The translations under genes and the position numbers were made by a program. Under the pieces are notes generated by a model, which saw nothing but the letters and a program-made list of their open reading frames with translations, did not search any database and had not been told where the DNA came from. 12,072 nt of DNA from Gammaproteobacteria bacterium (GTDB lineage: Bacteria; Pseudomonadota; Gammaproteobacteria; GCA-001735895): the NCBI GenBank assembly GCA_015494335.1, contig WGBK01000340.1:1-12072 (forward strand), read 5' to 3'. Below are positions 1 to 6,166 of this stretch, one piece after another. Numbering within the stretch: the stretch's first letter is position 1; each line of letters starts with the position of its first letter.

Positions 1-396
1 GGGCTGGAGCCCGGCCTGCTCGAGGATCCAGGCCAGCAGGCTGGCCGTGGTGGTCTTGCCGTGAGTGCCGGCCACGGCCAGCACCCAGCGCTCGCGCAGC
101 AGATGTTCGGACAGCCATTGCGGACCGGAAATGTAGTCCAGCCCGCGTTCGAGGATGATCTCGACCTGTTCGTTGCCCCGCGACAGGGCGTTGCCGATGA
201 TGTAGAGATCGGCGTCGAGATCGAGGTTGTCGGCGCTGTAGCCGTCGCGCAGCTCGATGCCGGCGGCGGCCAGCTGATCGCTCATCGGTGGATAGACGGC
301 GGCATCCGAGCCGAGCACTTCGTGACCCATCTCGCGCGCCAGCATCGCGATGCCGGCCATGAAGGTGCCGCAGATGCCGAGGATGTAGATCTTCAT
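1..396 (-). CDS. mpl: UDP-N-acetylmuramate:L-alanyl-gamma-D-glutamyl-meso-diaminopimelate ligase (partial, N-terminal 132 residues)
   Basis: Mpl is a cytoplasmic Mur-ligase relative. It joins recycled L-Ala-gamma-D-Glu-meso-Dap tripeptide to UDP-MurNAc, returning old murein peptide to cell-wall synthesis. Visible here are an N-terminal dinucleotide-type fold starting MKIYILGICGTFMAG, the GSDAAVYPPMS stretch typical of Mpl at about residues 29-39, SGPQWL at 90-95, and the Mur-ligase ATP-binding loop AGTHGKTTT at 109-117. The N-terminus matches Mpl better than MurC, which begins differently. The ATG at 396 fits the family start and has a GGAGA ribosome site five bases upstream. The gene is cut by the left edge, so the central and C-terminal ligase domains are not seen. 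A 142-base gap separates it from the upstream minus-strand gene, so it probably has its own promoter. The family call is confident. Confidence 0.95.
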   Translation of the reverse strand, partial: MKIYILGICGTFMAGIAMLAREMGHEVLGSDAAVYPPMSDQLAAAGIELRDGYSADNLDLDADLYIIGNALSRGNEQVEIILERGLDYISGPQWLSEHLLRERWVLAVAGTHGKTTTASLLAWILEQAGLQP

Positions 397-459
397 GGGC
401 GTCTCCGATAATCCGGATTTTTTCGCGAGTGCAAGGAAGCGCCGCGCGCAGAGCCGCAG

Positions 460-475
460 TGTATAAGGGGATACA
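460..475. promoter_or_regulatory. Inverted repeat TGTAT-N6-ATACA upstream of mpl, covering a possible -10 box
   Basis: Five-base arms TGTAT and ATACA are separated by AAGGGG. They lie about 64 bases before the mpl start codon. Read on the minus strand, the sequence contains TATACA, a fair -10 box, but no good -35 box lies 16-18 bases upstream. It could be a promoter with an overlapping operator, or chance. The rest of the 397-538 gap shows no gene and no clear terminator. Confidence 0.25.
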
Positions 476-538
476 TGAGGATTCGAGCACGGGGCTGACG
501 CTGCAGTCGCGGAAAAAGACGATTATTGGGGGTGCCCA

Positions 539-1102
539 TCATGCGAACACCTGCAGCAGCAGCCACTCATAGACGAGGAAATAGCCGAACGACAGGAAGG
601 CCGCAAACAGGGTGCTGATCTCGAAGGAGCGGCGAAAGATCAGCGAGATCGCGGCCAGGTTCCAGACCAGCAACAACAGGCTCAACTGCATGGCCAGCAT
701 GTTGGGTTGATCGTTGTGCATCGGGTCCGGCAGCAGTTCGATCAGCGGGTAGCTGAGCAGGCTGATGATCAGGTTGACTCCGATCAGGGCATGCAGGGTC
801 TGTACGAAACGCTCGCCGTGATCCTGCAGGCGCAGGGCGATGAAGCTGATCGCGGCCAGCAGGCCGACCTCGATGCCGATCTGCAGCAGGATGTCGGAAA
901 AGGGCCGCGAATCGCCGAGAATCCACTGGCCGACCAGCAGATAGGCGGCCAGGCTGAGCAGCAACAGAGCCGGGTTCCAGGGCAGTTTGGCCGGCGTACT
1001 GATGAACAGTGCCAGGCGCAGGAACTGGACCCAGCAATACAACCACAGTCGCAGCAGGTGCAGGGTGCTCGAGCCGGAATGGGGCGCAGGCTGTTCAGGC
1101 AT
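539..1102 (-). CDS. Multi-pass inner-membrane protein of unknown function
   Basis: This 187-residue protein is not assigned to a named family with confidence. It is strongly hydrophobic, with about five membrane spans near residues 45-62, 71-91, 102-124, 136-156 and 162-184. An amphipathic, Trp- and Leu-rich segment comes before them at about 14-34. Size and span number resemble small bacterial Yip1-like membrane proteins, but no diagnostic motif is visible. Its start lies inside the end of the upstream CSWC-motif gene. The ATG at 1102 gives an 8-base overlap; an in-frame ATG at 1111 would add three residues. Neither has a strong ribosome site, which suggests translation coupled to the upstream gene. 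Residue composition and the stop at 539 support a real gene. Function remains open. Confidence 0.8.
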   Translation of the reverse strand: MPEQPAPHSGSSTLHLLRLWLYCWVQFLRLALFISTPAKLPWNPALLLLSLAAYLLVGQWILGDSRPFSDILLQIGIEVGLLAAISFIALRLQDHGERFVQTLHALIGVNLIISLLSYPLIELLPDPMHNDQPNMLAMQLSLLLLVWNLAAISLIFRRSFEISTLFAAFLSFGYFLVYEWLLLQVFA

Positions 1103-1754
1103 GCTGTCCATGGGGTTGATCGAGAAACTCCCGGATGGCCAGCAGCAGGGTTTCGGGATGGTTGTAGTCGATGGGCAGATGGGCGGCGAGACCGTCCTTC
1201 TCGATGCGCAGGCTGGGGAAGCTGTCGATACCGAGGGCGCGCACCTCGGCCAGCTCCTGCTGCAGCAGCTTCTCGATCTCCGGTCCATTCATCCAGGCCT
1301 CGAAGGCCTCGCGGTCGAGGCCGATCTCGCTGGCGATATCGGCCAGCACCGGACGGTCGGAAGGATTTCTTGCCTCCAGGTAATAGGCCTTCTGGATGCC
1401 GTGGGTCATGCGCCGGTCGGCTTCATCGCCGCCCAGCTGACGCGCCGCGATGACGGCACGACAGGCCGGCCAGGTGGAGCGGCGTGGCGTGTTGCGTTGC
1501 CAGAAATCGTAGTTGAACTCGGTGCCGGGTATGCGCTGCTGGATGCGCTGCCAGGTCTGTTGCAGGCCCTGGCGCATCTCTTCGGGCATGGGTTCGTCGC
1601 TGTCCGGCGCCAGACCGCCGACGCGGCGGATCAGCTGCAGCCCGTCGGGCAGTTGGCTGCGCACTCGTTCCCAGGTCGGCCGGAAGCCCCAGCACCAGCT
1701 GCACATGGGGTCGTGTACATAGTGGAGACGAGCGGAGGAAGCGGTTGGGATCAT
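1095..1754 (-). CDS. DsbA-fold protein with CSWC motif, COG3531-like predicted disulfide isomerase
   Basis: This 219-residue protein has a thioredoxin/DsbA fold. The active-site motif DPMCSWCWGF carries C18 and C21 (CxxC) right after the first beta strand. The sequence IDSFPSL near residues 176-182 supplies the expected cis-proline (P180). The long middle part is helical, as in DsbA and FrnE relatives. There is no signal peptide or membrane segment before the motif, so the protein should be cytoplasmic and may act as a thiol reductase or isomerase rather than a periplasmic oxidant. The ATG at 1754 puts the first strand right at the N-terminus, as the family requires; no good ribosome site is seen. 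It is divergent from glyQ and overlaps the membrane-protein gene downstream. A 2-hydroxychromene-2-carboxylate isomerase role is possible but less likely, because both cysteines are kept. Confidence 0.88.
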   Translation of the reverse strand: MIPTASSARLHYVHDPMCSWCWGFRPTWERVRSQLPDGLQLIRRVGGLAPDSDEPMPEEMRQGLQQTWQRIQQRIPGTEFNYDFWQRNTPRRSTWPACRAVIAARQLGGDEADRRMTHGIQKAYYLEARNPSDRPVLADIASEIGLDREAFEAWMNGPEIEKLLQQELAEVRALGIDSFPSLRIEKDGLAAHLPIDYNHPETLLLAIREFLDQPHGQHA

Positions 1755-1775
1755 GGGCCGGGAACCATAAAAACA

Positions 1776-1804
1776 ATGAGTCGGGAGGCGGGTTTCGCTA
1801 TACT
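1776..1804 (+). promoter_or_regulatory. Predicted sigma70-type promoter of the glyQ operon
   Basis: A -10 box TATACT (1799-1804, five of six consensus bases) lies 17 bases after ATGAGT (1776-1781), a weak -35 match. Transcription would begin near 1811, about 30 bases before the glyQ ATG. The bases between -10 and the start, CTCGCG, are GC-rich. Such discriminators are common at promoters turned down by ppGpp and DksA, which would suit a tRNA-synthetase operon. The regulation is inferred. Confidence 0.5.
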
Positions 1805-1806
1805 CT

Positions 1807-1823
1807 CGCGAACTTTTTTCGCG
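1807..1823. promoter_or_regulatory. Perfect dyad CGCGAA-N5-TTCGCG at the predicted glyQ transcription start
   Basis: Two six-base arms are exact inverted copies around a CTTTT spacer, directly after the predicted -10 box and 17 bases before the glyQ ATG. It could be a protein-binding operator or a small hairpin in the 5' leader. The ten bases TTTTTTCGCG recur at 418-427 in the mpl leader, possibly by chance. Confidence 0.4.
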
Positions 1824-1840
1824 TGGATTCCCAGCCTTTC

Positions 1841-2758
1841 ATGAGTGAAACGACAAACAACGATGTTAGCACCTTTCAGGGGCTGATTCAGTCCCTGCAG
1901 AGCTTCTGGGCCGAACAGGGTTGCGTGGTGATGCAGCCGCTGGACATGGAAGTGGGCGCCGGCACCTTTCACCCGGCCACCTTTCTGCGTTCCATCGGTC
2001 CCGAGCCCTGGCGCAGTGCCTATGTGCAGCCCAGCCGTCGGCCCACCGACGGCCGCTACGGCGAGAACCCGAACCGTCTGCAGCACTACTACCAGTTCCA
2101 GGTGCTGCTGAAGCCAAGTCCGGACAACATCCAGGAGCTGTACCTGGACTCCCTGCGCGCGCTGGGCTTCGATCCGCTGGTGCACGACATCCGTTTCGTC
2201 GAGGACAACTGGGAGTCGCCGACCCTGGGCGCCTGGGGGCTGGGCTGGGAGGTCTGGCTCAACGGCATGGAGGTTACCCAGTTCACCTATTTCCAGCAGG
2301 TCGGCGGGCTGGAATGCCGCCCGGTACCGGGGGAGATCACCTACGGTCTGGAGCGGCTGGCGATGTACATCCAGGGCGTCGAGAGCATCTACGACCTGGT
2401 ATGGGCGCGCGGCCCCCAGGGCGAGGTGACCTACGGCGATGTGTTCCACCAGAACGAGGTCGAGCAGTCGCGCTACAACTTCGAGCTGGCCAATGTCGAA
2501 GAGTTGTTCCACTGGTTTGATGTCTGCGAGGAGGAGAGCCGGAAACTGATCGAGGCCGGCCTGCCGTTGCCCGCCTACGAACAGGTGATGAAGGCTTCCC
2601 ACACCTTCAATCTGCTGGATGCGCGTCATGCCATCTCGGTGACCGAGCGCCAGCGCTTCATCCTGCGGGTTCGCAGCCTGGCGCGGGGCGTGGCCCAGGC
2701 CTTTCTCGATTCGCGCGAAGCCCTGGGCTTCCCGCTGTTGAAGGAGGGTGCGGCATGA
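1841..2758 (+). CDS. glyQ: Glycine--tRNA ligase alpha chain
   Basis: This is the catalytic (alpha) subunit of the bacterial alpha2beta2 glycyl-tRNA synthetase, a class II enzyme that charges tRNA-Gly in the cytoplasm. The 305 residues match the usual family length (about 300). The highly conserved block MEVGAGTFHPATFLRSIGPE, followed by SAYVQPSRRPTDGRYGENPN and HYYQFQVLLKPSPDNIQELY, is present. So are the later GWEVWLNGMEVTQFTYFQQ and EITYGLERLAMY stretches. The ATG at 1841 gives the expected N-terminus (MSETTNNDVSTFQGLIQ). An in-frame extension back to 1745 would read through the promoter and has no family support. The ribosome site is weak. The stop overlaps the glyS start as ATGA, so the two subunits are probably translationally coupled in a balanced ratio. 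Confidence 0.98.
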   Translation: MSETTNNDVSTFQGLIQSLQSFWAEQGCVVMQPLDMEVGAGTFHPATFLRSIGPEPWRSAYVQPSRRPTDGRYGENPNRLQHYYQFQVLLKPSPDNIQELYLDSLRALGFDPLVHDIRFVEDNWESPTLGAWGLGWEVWLNGMEVTQFTYFQQVGGLECRPVPGEITYGLERLAMYIQGVESIYDLVWARGPQGEVTYGDVFHQNEVEQSRYNFELANVEELFHWFDVCEEESRKLIEAGLPLPAYEQVMKASHTFNLLDARHAISVTERQRFILRVRSLARGVAQAFLDSREALGFPLLKEGAA

Positions 2759-4836
2759 GCGATATCCGCACTCGCGATCTGCTGATCGAACTGGGTACCG
2801 AGGAACTGCCGCCGAAGTCGCTGCAATCCCTTTCGCAAGCCTTTGTCGATGGCATGCAACGGCGCCTCGCGGAAGCGGGGCTGCAAGCGCAATCGGCGCA
2901 GACCTTTGCCACCCCGCGCCGGCTCGCGATGCGCCTCTCCGGTCTGCCCGAGCGTCAGGCCGACCGCCGCGTCGAGAAGCGCGGCCCGGCGGTGGCGGCG
3001 GCCTTCGATGCCGAGGGCAAGCCGACCCGCGCCGCCGAGGGTTTTGCCCGCTCCTGCGGGGTCGAAGTCGATGCCCTGCAGCGACGCAAGACCGACAAGG
3101 GCGAATGGCTGTATTTCGAGCAAATGCAGCCCGGCCGCGGCCTGGCCGAACTGTTGCCGGAAATGATCGAATCCGCGCTCGCCGATCTGCCGATTCCGAA
3201 ACGCATGCGCTGGGGCGAGCGCGAGGTCGAGTTCGTGCGACCGGCGCACTGGCTCGTGCTGTTGCTCGACGACGAAGTGGTTCCGGCGCGGATTCTTGAT
3301 CTCGAAGCCGGTCGTGCTACCCGCGGCCATCGCTTCCATGCGCCTGAGGCCATCGAGCTGGCCAACGCCGGCGAATATGAGCAGAAACTGGAACAGCAGG
3401 GCTTCGTGCTGGCCGACTTCGAGCAGCGCCGCGCGCGCATCCGCGAACAGGTCGAGGCCGAGGCGGCACGGCTCGGCGGGCAGGCGCATATCGACGAAGA
3501 CCTGCTCGACGAGGTCACCGCGCTGGTGGAATGGCCGGTGGCGGTGAGCGGCCGCTTCGACGAGATCTTCCTCGAGGTGCCGCCGGAAGCCTTGGTGATG
3601 ACCATGCAGGACAACCAGAAATACTTCGCGCTGTTCGACGAAAAGGGCGGGTTGCTTCCCCATTTCATCACCATCGCCAACATCGAAAGCCGCGACCCGG
3701 CCCAGGTGGTGCACGGCAACGAGCGGGTGATCCGCCCGCGCTTCGCCGACGCCCGTTTCTTTTTCGAGCAGGATCGCCGCGAACCGTTGTCGAATCGGCT
3801 GCAGCAACTGGAAACGGTGGTGTTTCAGCAGCAACTCGGCAGCCTCGCCGACAAGACCTTGCGTACCCAGAGACTGGCCGGCTGGCTGGCGCAGCCCTGC
3901 AATGCCGACCGCCTGCTTGCCGAGCGGGCGGCGGAACTCTGCAAGTGCGACCTGATGACCGACATGGTCGGCGAGTTTCCCAAGCTGCAGGGCATCATGG
4001 GCCGCTACTATGCCCAACTCGACGGCGAGCCGGAGGAAGTGGCCGAGGCTATCGAGCAGCATTACTGGCCGCGCTTTGCCGGCGACGAAACGCCCCGGGT
4101 GCCGGCCGGGCAGTGCGTGGCCCTGGCCGACCGCATCGACACCCTGCTGGGCATCTTTGCCATCGGTCAGAAACCCAGCGGGGTCAAGGATCCCTTCGGG
4201 TTGCGTCGGGCCGCCCTGGGCGTGATCCGCATCCTGATCGAGAAGCAGCTGCCGGTGGATCTGGCACCACTGCTCGACGAGGCTGCCGCGGCGCTGGCCG
4301 ACAAGGTCGATGCCTCGGCCGTGCGTGAGGAGGTGCTGGACTACATCTTCGACCGGCTCAAGGGCTATTACGCGGAACAGGGCCTGCGCGGCGATGTGGT
4401 CGATGCGGTGCTGGCGCGCCGGCCGACCCGCTTGCTGGACCTGGACCGGCGCGTGCGCGCCGTCGATGCCTTCTTGCAGGAGGAAGCGGCGCTTGCCCTG
4501 GCTGCCGCCAACAAGCGCATCGGCAACGTCCTGCGCAAGCTCGATTTCGAGCCGGATGCGGAGATCGACTGCAGCCTGTTTGCCGAGAACGCCGAGGAAC
4601 GGCTGTTCGAGAAGCTGGTGGCGGTGGAAAGAAACGCCGTCGAACATTTCGACCGGGGCGACTATCTTCCCGGCCTGGAGCAGCTGGCCGAACTGAGGCC
4701 GGTGGTGGACGACTTCTTCGACAATGTGATGGTGATGACCGATCACGAAGAGCAGAAACGCAATCGCATCGCCCTGTTGTCGCGGCTGCGCTCGGTCTTC
4801 CTGCGCGTGGCCGACCTGTCGCGCATCCAGTCCTGA
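2755..4836 (+). CDS. glyS: Glycine--tRNA ligase beta chain
   Basis: This is the beta subunit of the tetrameric glycyl-tRNA synthetase. It binds tRNA-Gly and, with GlyQ, forms the active enzyme. The 693 residues agree with the family (about 690). The N-terminus DLLIELGTEELPPKSLQSL is the family signature. Other family blocks are TPRRLAMRLSGLPERQ, GNERVIRPRFADARFFFEQD, EFPKLQGIMGRYYAQ and KPSGVKDPFGLRRAALG. The C-terminal part, from about residue 570, corresponds to the DALR-type anticodon-binding domain. The ATG at 2755 overlaps the glyQ stop by four bases, and the preceding GGAGG inside the glyQ end can serve as ribosome site. A very long open frame lies antisense to it, but that is a codon-bias effect. 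The gene looks intact. Confidence 0.98.
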   Translation: MSDIRTRDLLIELGTEELPPKSLQSLSQAFVDGMQRRLAEAGLQAQSAQTFATPRRLAMRLSGLPERQADRRVEKRGPAVAAAFDAEGKPTRAAEGFARSCGVEVDALQRRKTDKGEWLYFEQMQPGRGLAELLPEMIESALADLPIPKRMRWGEREVEFVRPAHWLVLLLDDEVVPARILDLEAGRATRGHRFHAPEAIELANAGEYEQKLEQQGFVLADFEQRRARIREQVEAEAARLGGQAHIDEDLLDEVTALVEWPVAVSGRFDEIFLEVPPEALVMTMQDNQKYFALFDEKGGLLPHFITIANIESRDPAQVVHGNERVIRPRFADARFFFEQDRREPLSNRLQQLETVVFQQQLGSLADKTLRTQRLAGWLAQPCNADRLLAERAAELCKCDLMTDMVGEFPKLQGIMGRYYAQLDGEPEEVAEAIEQHYWPRFAGDETPRVPAGQCVALADRIDTLLGIFAIGQKPSGVKDPFGLRRAALGVIRILIEKQLPVDLAPLLDEAAAALADKVDASAVREEVLDYIFDRLKGYYAEQGLRGDVVDAVLARRPTRLLDLDRRVRAVDAFLQEEAALALAAANKRIGNVLRKLDFEPDAEIDCSLFAENAEERLFEKLVAVERNAVEHFDRGDYLPGLEQLAELRPVVDDFFDNVMVMTDHEEQKRNRIALLSRLRSVFLRVADLSRIQS

Positions 4837-4842
4837 GGCGCT

Positions 4843-5403
4843 GTGGTGTCGTCCGCGTCCGGCATGGTCATCCTCGATCGCGACGGCGTGATCAACGAGG
4901 ATTCCGATGCCTATATCAAGTCACCGGAGGAATGGCTGCCCATCGAGGGCAGCCTCGAGGCTATCCGCCAGCTCAAGAAGGCGGGTTATCTCGTCGCCGT
5001 GGCCAGCAACCAGTCGGGCCTGGCCCGGGGGCTGTTCGATCAGCAGGCGCTGGATGCCATCCACGCCAAGATGGAGGGTATGCTGGCGCAACGCGGTGTC
5101 TCCCTCGACGGCATTTTCTATTGCCCGCACGGCCCGGCGGACAACTGTCTCTGCCGCAAGCCCAAGCCGGGGCTGCTGCTGCAGATCGGCCGCGAGTTCG
5201 GCATCGATCTGAAACAGAGCTGGTTTGTCGGCGATTCCTTCAGCGACGTGCAGGCGGCGCGCATGGCCGGTGCCCGGCCGGTGCTGCTGCGCACGGGGAA
5301 GGGGCAGCAGACCATCGACAAGTACGGACCCTTCAACGATATCCCGGTCCACGACAACCTGGCCCGTTTTGTACGCGAGTTGCTGCGCCATGAAAAACTC
5401 TGA
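4843..5403 (+). CDS. gmhB: D-glycero-D-manno-heptose-1,7-bisphosphate 7-phosphatase
   Basis: GmhB removes the 7-phosphate from heptose bisphosphate in the cytoplasm, a step toward ADP-heptose for the LPS inner core. HAD-superfamily motifs are clear: DRDGVIN (D12 and D14 catalytic), ASNQSGLARG at 54-63, the lysine in CRKPKPG at 104-110, and VGDSFSD with D131 and D135. The zinc site is C94, H96, C102 and C104; the loop between H96 and C102 is much shorter than in the E. coli enzyme. The gene begins six bases after glyS. GTG codons at 4843 and 4846 both follow a GAGG ribosome site, and 4846 has the better spacing. An ATG at 4864 would still retain the catalytic motif. The order glyS-gmhB-plsC is also found in Pseudomonas. 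Another HAD-IIIA sugar-phosphate phosphatase is a less likely reading. Confidence 0.9.
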   Translation: MVSSASGMVILDRDGVINEDSDAYIKSPEEWLPIEGSLEAIRQLKKAGYLVAVASNQSGLARGLFDQQALDAIHAKMEGMLAQRGVSLDGIFYCPHGPADNCLCRKPKPGLLLQIGREFGIDLKQSWFVGDSFSDVQAARMAGARPVLLRTGKGQQTIDKYGPFNDIPVHDNLARFVRELLRHEKL

Positions 5404-6166
5404 AGTCTCGACCCTCTACAAGCTCTGGCTTGGTCTGCGATCTTCCCTTTATTGGCTGGTGTTCCTGCCGAGCACGCTGCTGTTCTCGATCCTGGTGTTG
5501 CTTTTCTTCTGGGCACCGATCGGCTTCCGCGTCGGCCTGATCAAGACCTGGATTCGCATCAACCTGGCCTGGATTCGCATTACCTGCGGCCTTGGTTACC
5601 GGGTGGAAGGGCAGGAAAACATCCCGCGAGACGAAGGCTTCATCGTCATGAGCAAGCATTCCTCGACCTGGGAAACCATTGCGCTGCAACTGTTCTTCCC
5701 GCCGATGGTGTGGGTGGTCAAGCGCGAACTGATGTGGATTCCCTTCTTCGGCTGGGGGCTGAAGGCGATGGACGCCATCGGCATCAATCGCGGAACCGGA
5801 CGCAAGGCCATCCGCCAGCTGGTCGAGGAAGGGCGCGAACGCATGGCGCAGGGGCGTATCGTGATGCTGTTCCCCGAGGGCACGCGGGTGTACCCGGGGC
5901 AGTACAAGCCGTTCAAGATCGGCGGTGCGATTCTGGCAGCGAAGACCGGTTACAAGATCGTTCCGGTAGCGCATAATGCCGGGGAATACTGGCCGCGGCA
6001 CAGCTGGATCAAGTGGCCCGGCACCATCCAGGTGGTCATCGGCCCGCCGATCGACCCGAAGGGCAAGAAACCCGACCAGATCATCCAGGAGGTCGAGCAA
6101 TGGATCGTCGAAACCACCGAGCAGATCAGCGACCGCGAGCAGCTGCGTCGTCTCGGCGTGCTCTGA
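5390..6166 (+). CDS. PlsC-type 1-acyl-sn-glycerol-3-phosphate acyltransferase
   Basis: This 258-residue, membrane-anchored acyltransferase probably adds the second acyl chain to lysophosphatidic acid to form phosphatidic acid. A hydrophobic N-terminal anchor covers about residues 20-50. Acyltransferase motif I reads SKHSSTWET: the catalytic H90 is followed at the usual distance by E95 instead of the common Asp (HX4E rather than HX4D). Motif III is LFPEGTR at 160-166, with the substrate-binding E163, G164 and R166. KRELMWIPFFGWGLKAMDAI fits motif II. The ATG at 5390 is placed so that the anchor begins normally, and it overlaps the end of gmhB by 14 bases; the ribosome site is weak. It corresponds to the acyltransferase beside gmhB in Pseudomonas. 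Its 3' end overlaps the next gene by 67 bases. Confidence 0.9.
   Translation: MKNSEVSTLYKLWLGLRSSLYWLVFLPSTLLFSILVLLFFWAPIGFRVGLIKTWIRINLAWIRITCGLGYRVEGQENIPRDEGFIVMSKHSSTWETIALQLFFPPMVWVVKRELMWIPFFGWGLKAMDAIGINRGTGRKAIRQLVEEGRERMAQGRIVMLFPEGTRVYPGQYKPFKIGGAILAAKTGYKIVPVAHNAGEYWPRHSWIKWPGTIQVVIGPPIDPKGKKPDQIIQEVEQWIVETTEQISDREQLRRLGVL
6087..6093 (+). promoter_or_regulatory. Strong Shine-Dalgarno AGGAGGT that sets the start of the S41 lipoprotein gene
   Basis: AGGAGGT lies inside the plsC-type coding region, six bases before the ATG at 6100. No ATG, GTG or TTG nearer the plsC-type stop at 6166 has a comparable site and leaves a complete signal peptide. It therefore decides the start of the peptidase and explains the 67-base overlap. 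Confidence 0.75.

Noticed and set aside
61..411. Plus-strand open frame opposite mpl
   Set aside because: The minus strand carries clear Mpl motifs; this frame is its shadow.
410..419. Perfect ten-base palindrome AATCCGGATT followed by a T run
   Set aside because: It has no loop, so it cannot form a terminator hairpin, and it lies in the mpl leader. Chance is likely.
707..1844. Plus-strand open frames across 707-1453 and 987-1844
   Set aside because: They lie antisense to the CSWC and membrane-protein genes, have no family motifs or ribosome sites, and the second runs through the glyQ promoter.
2626..4746. Very long open frame (706 codons) antisense to glyS
   Set aside because: It mirrors the glyS codons in a GC-rich genome. 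The translation is low-complexity-like (rich in H, Q, R, A, G) and shows no recognisable motif, while glyS is certain.
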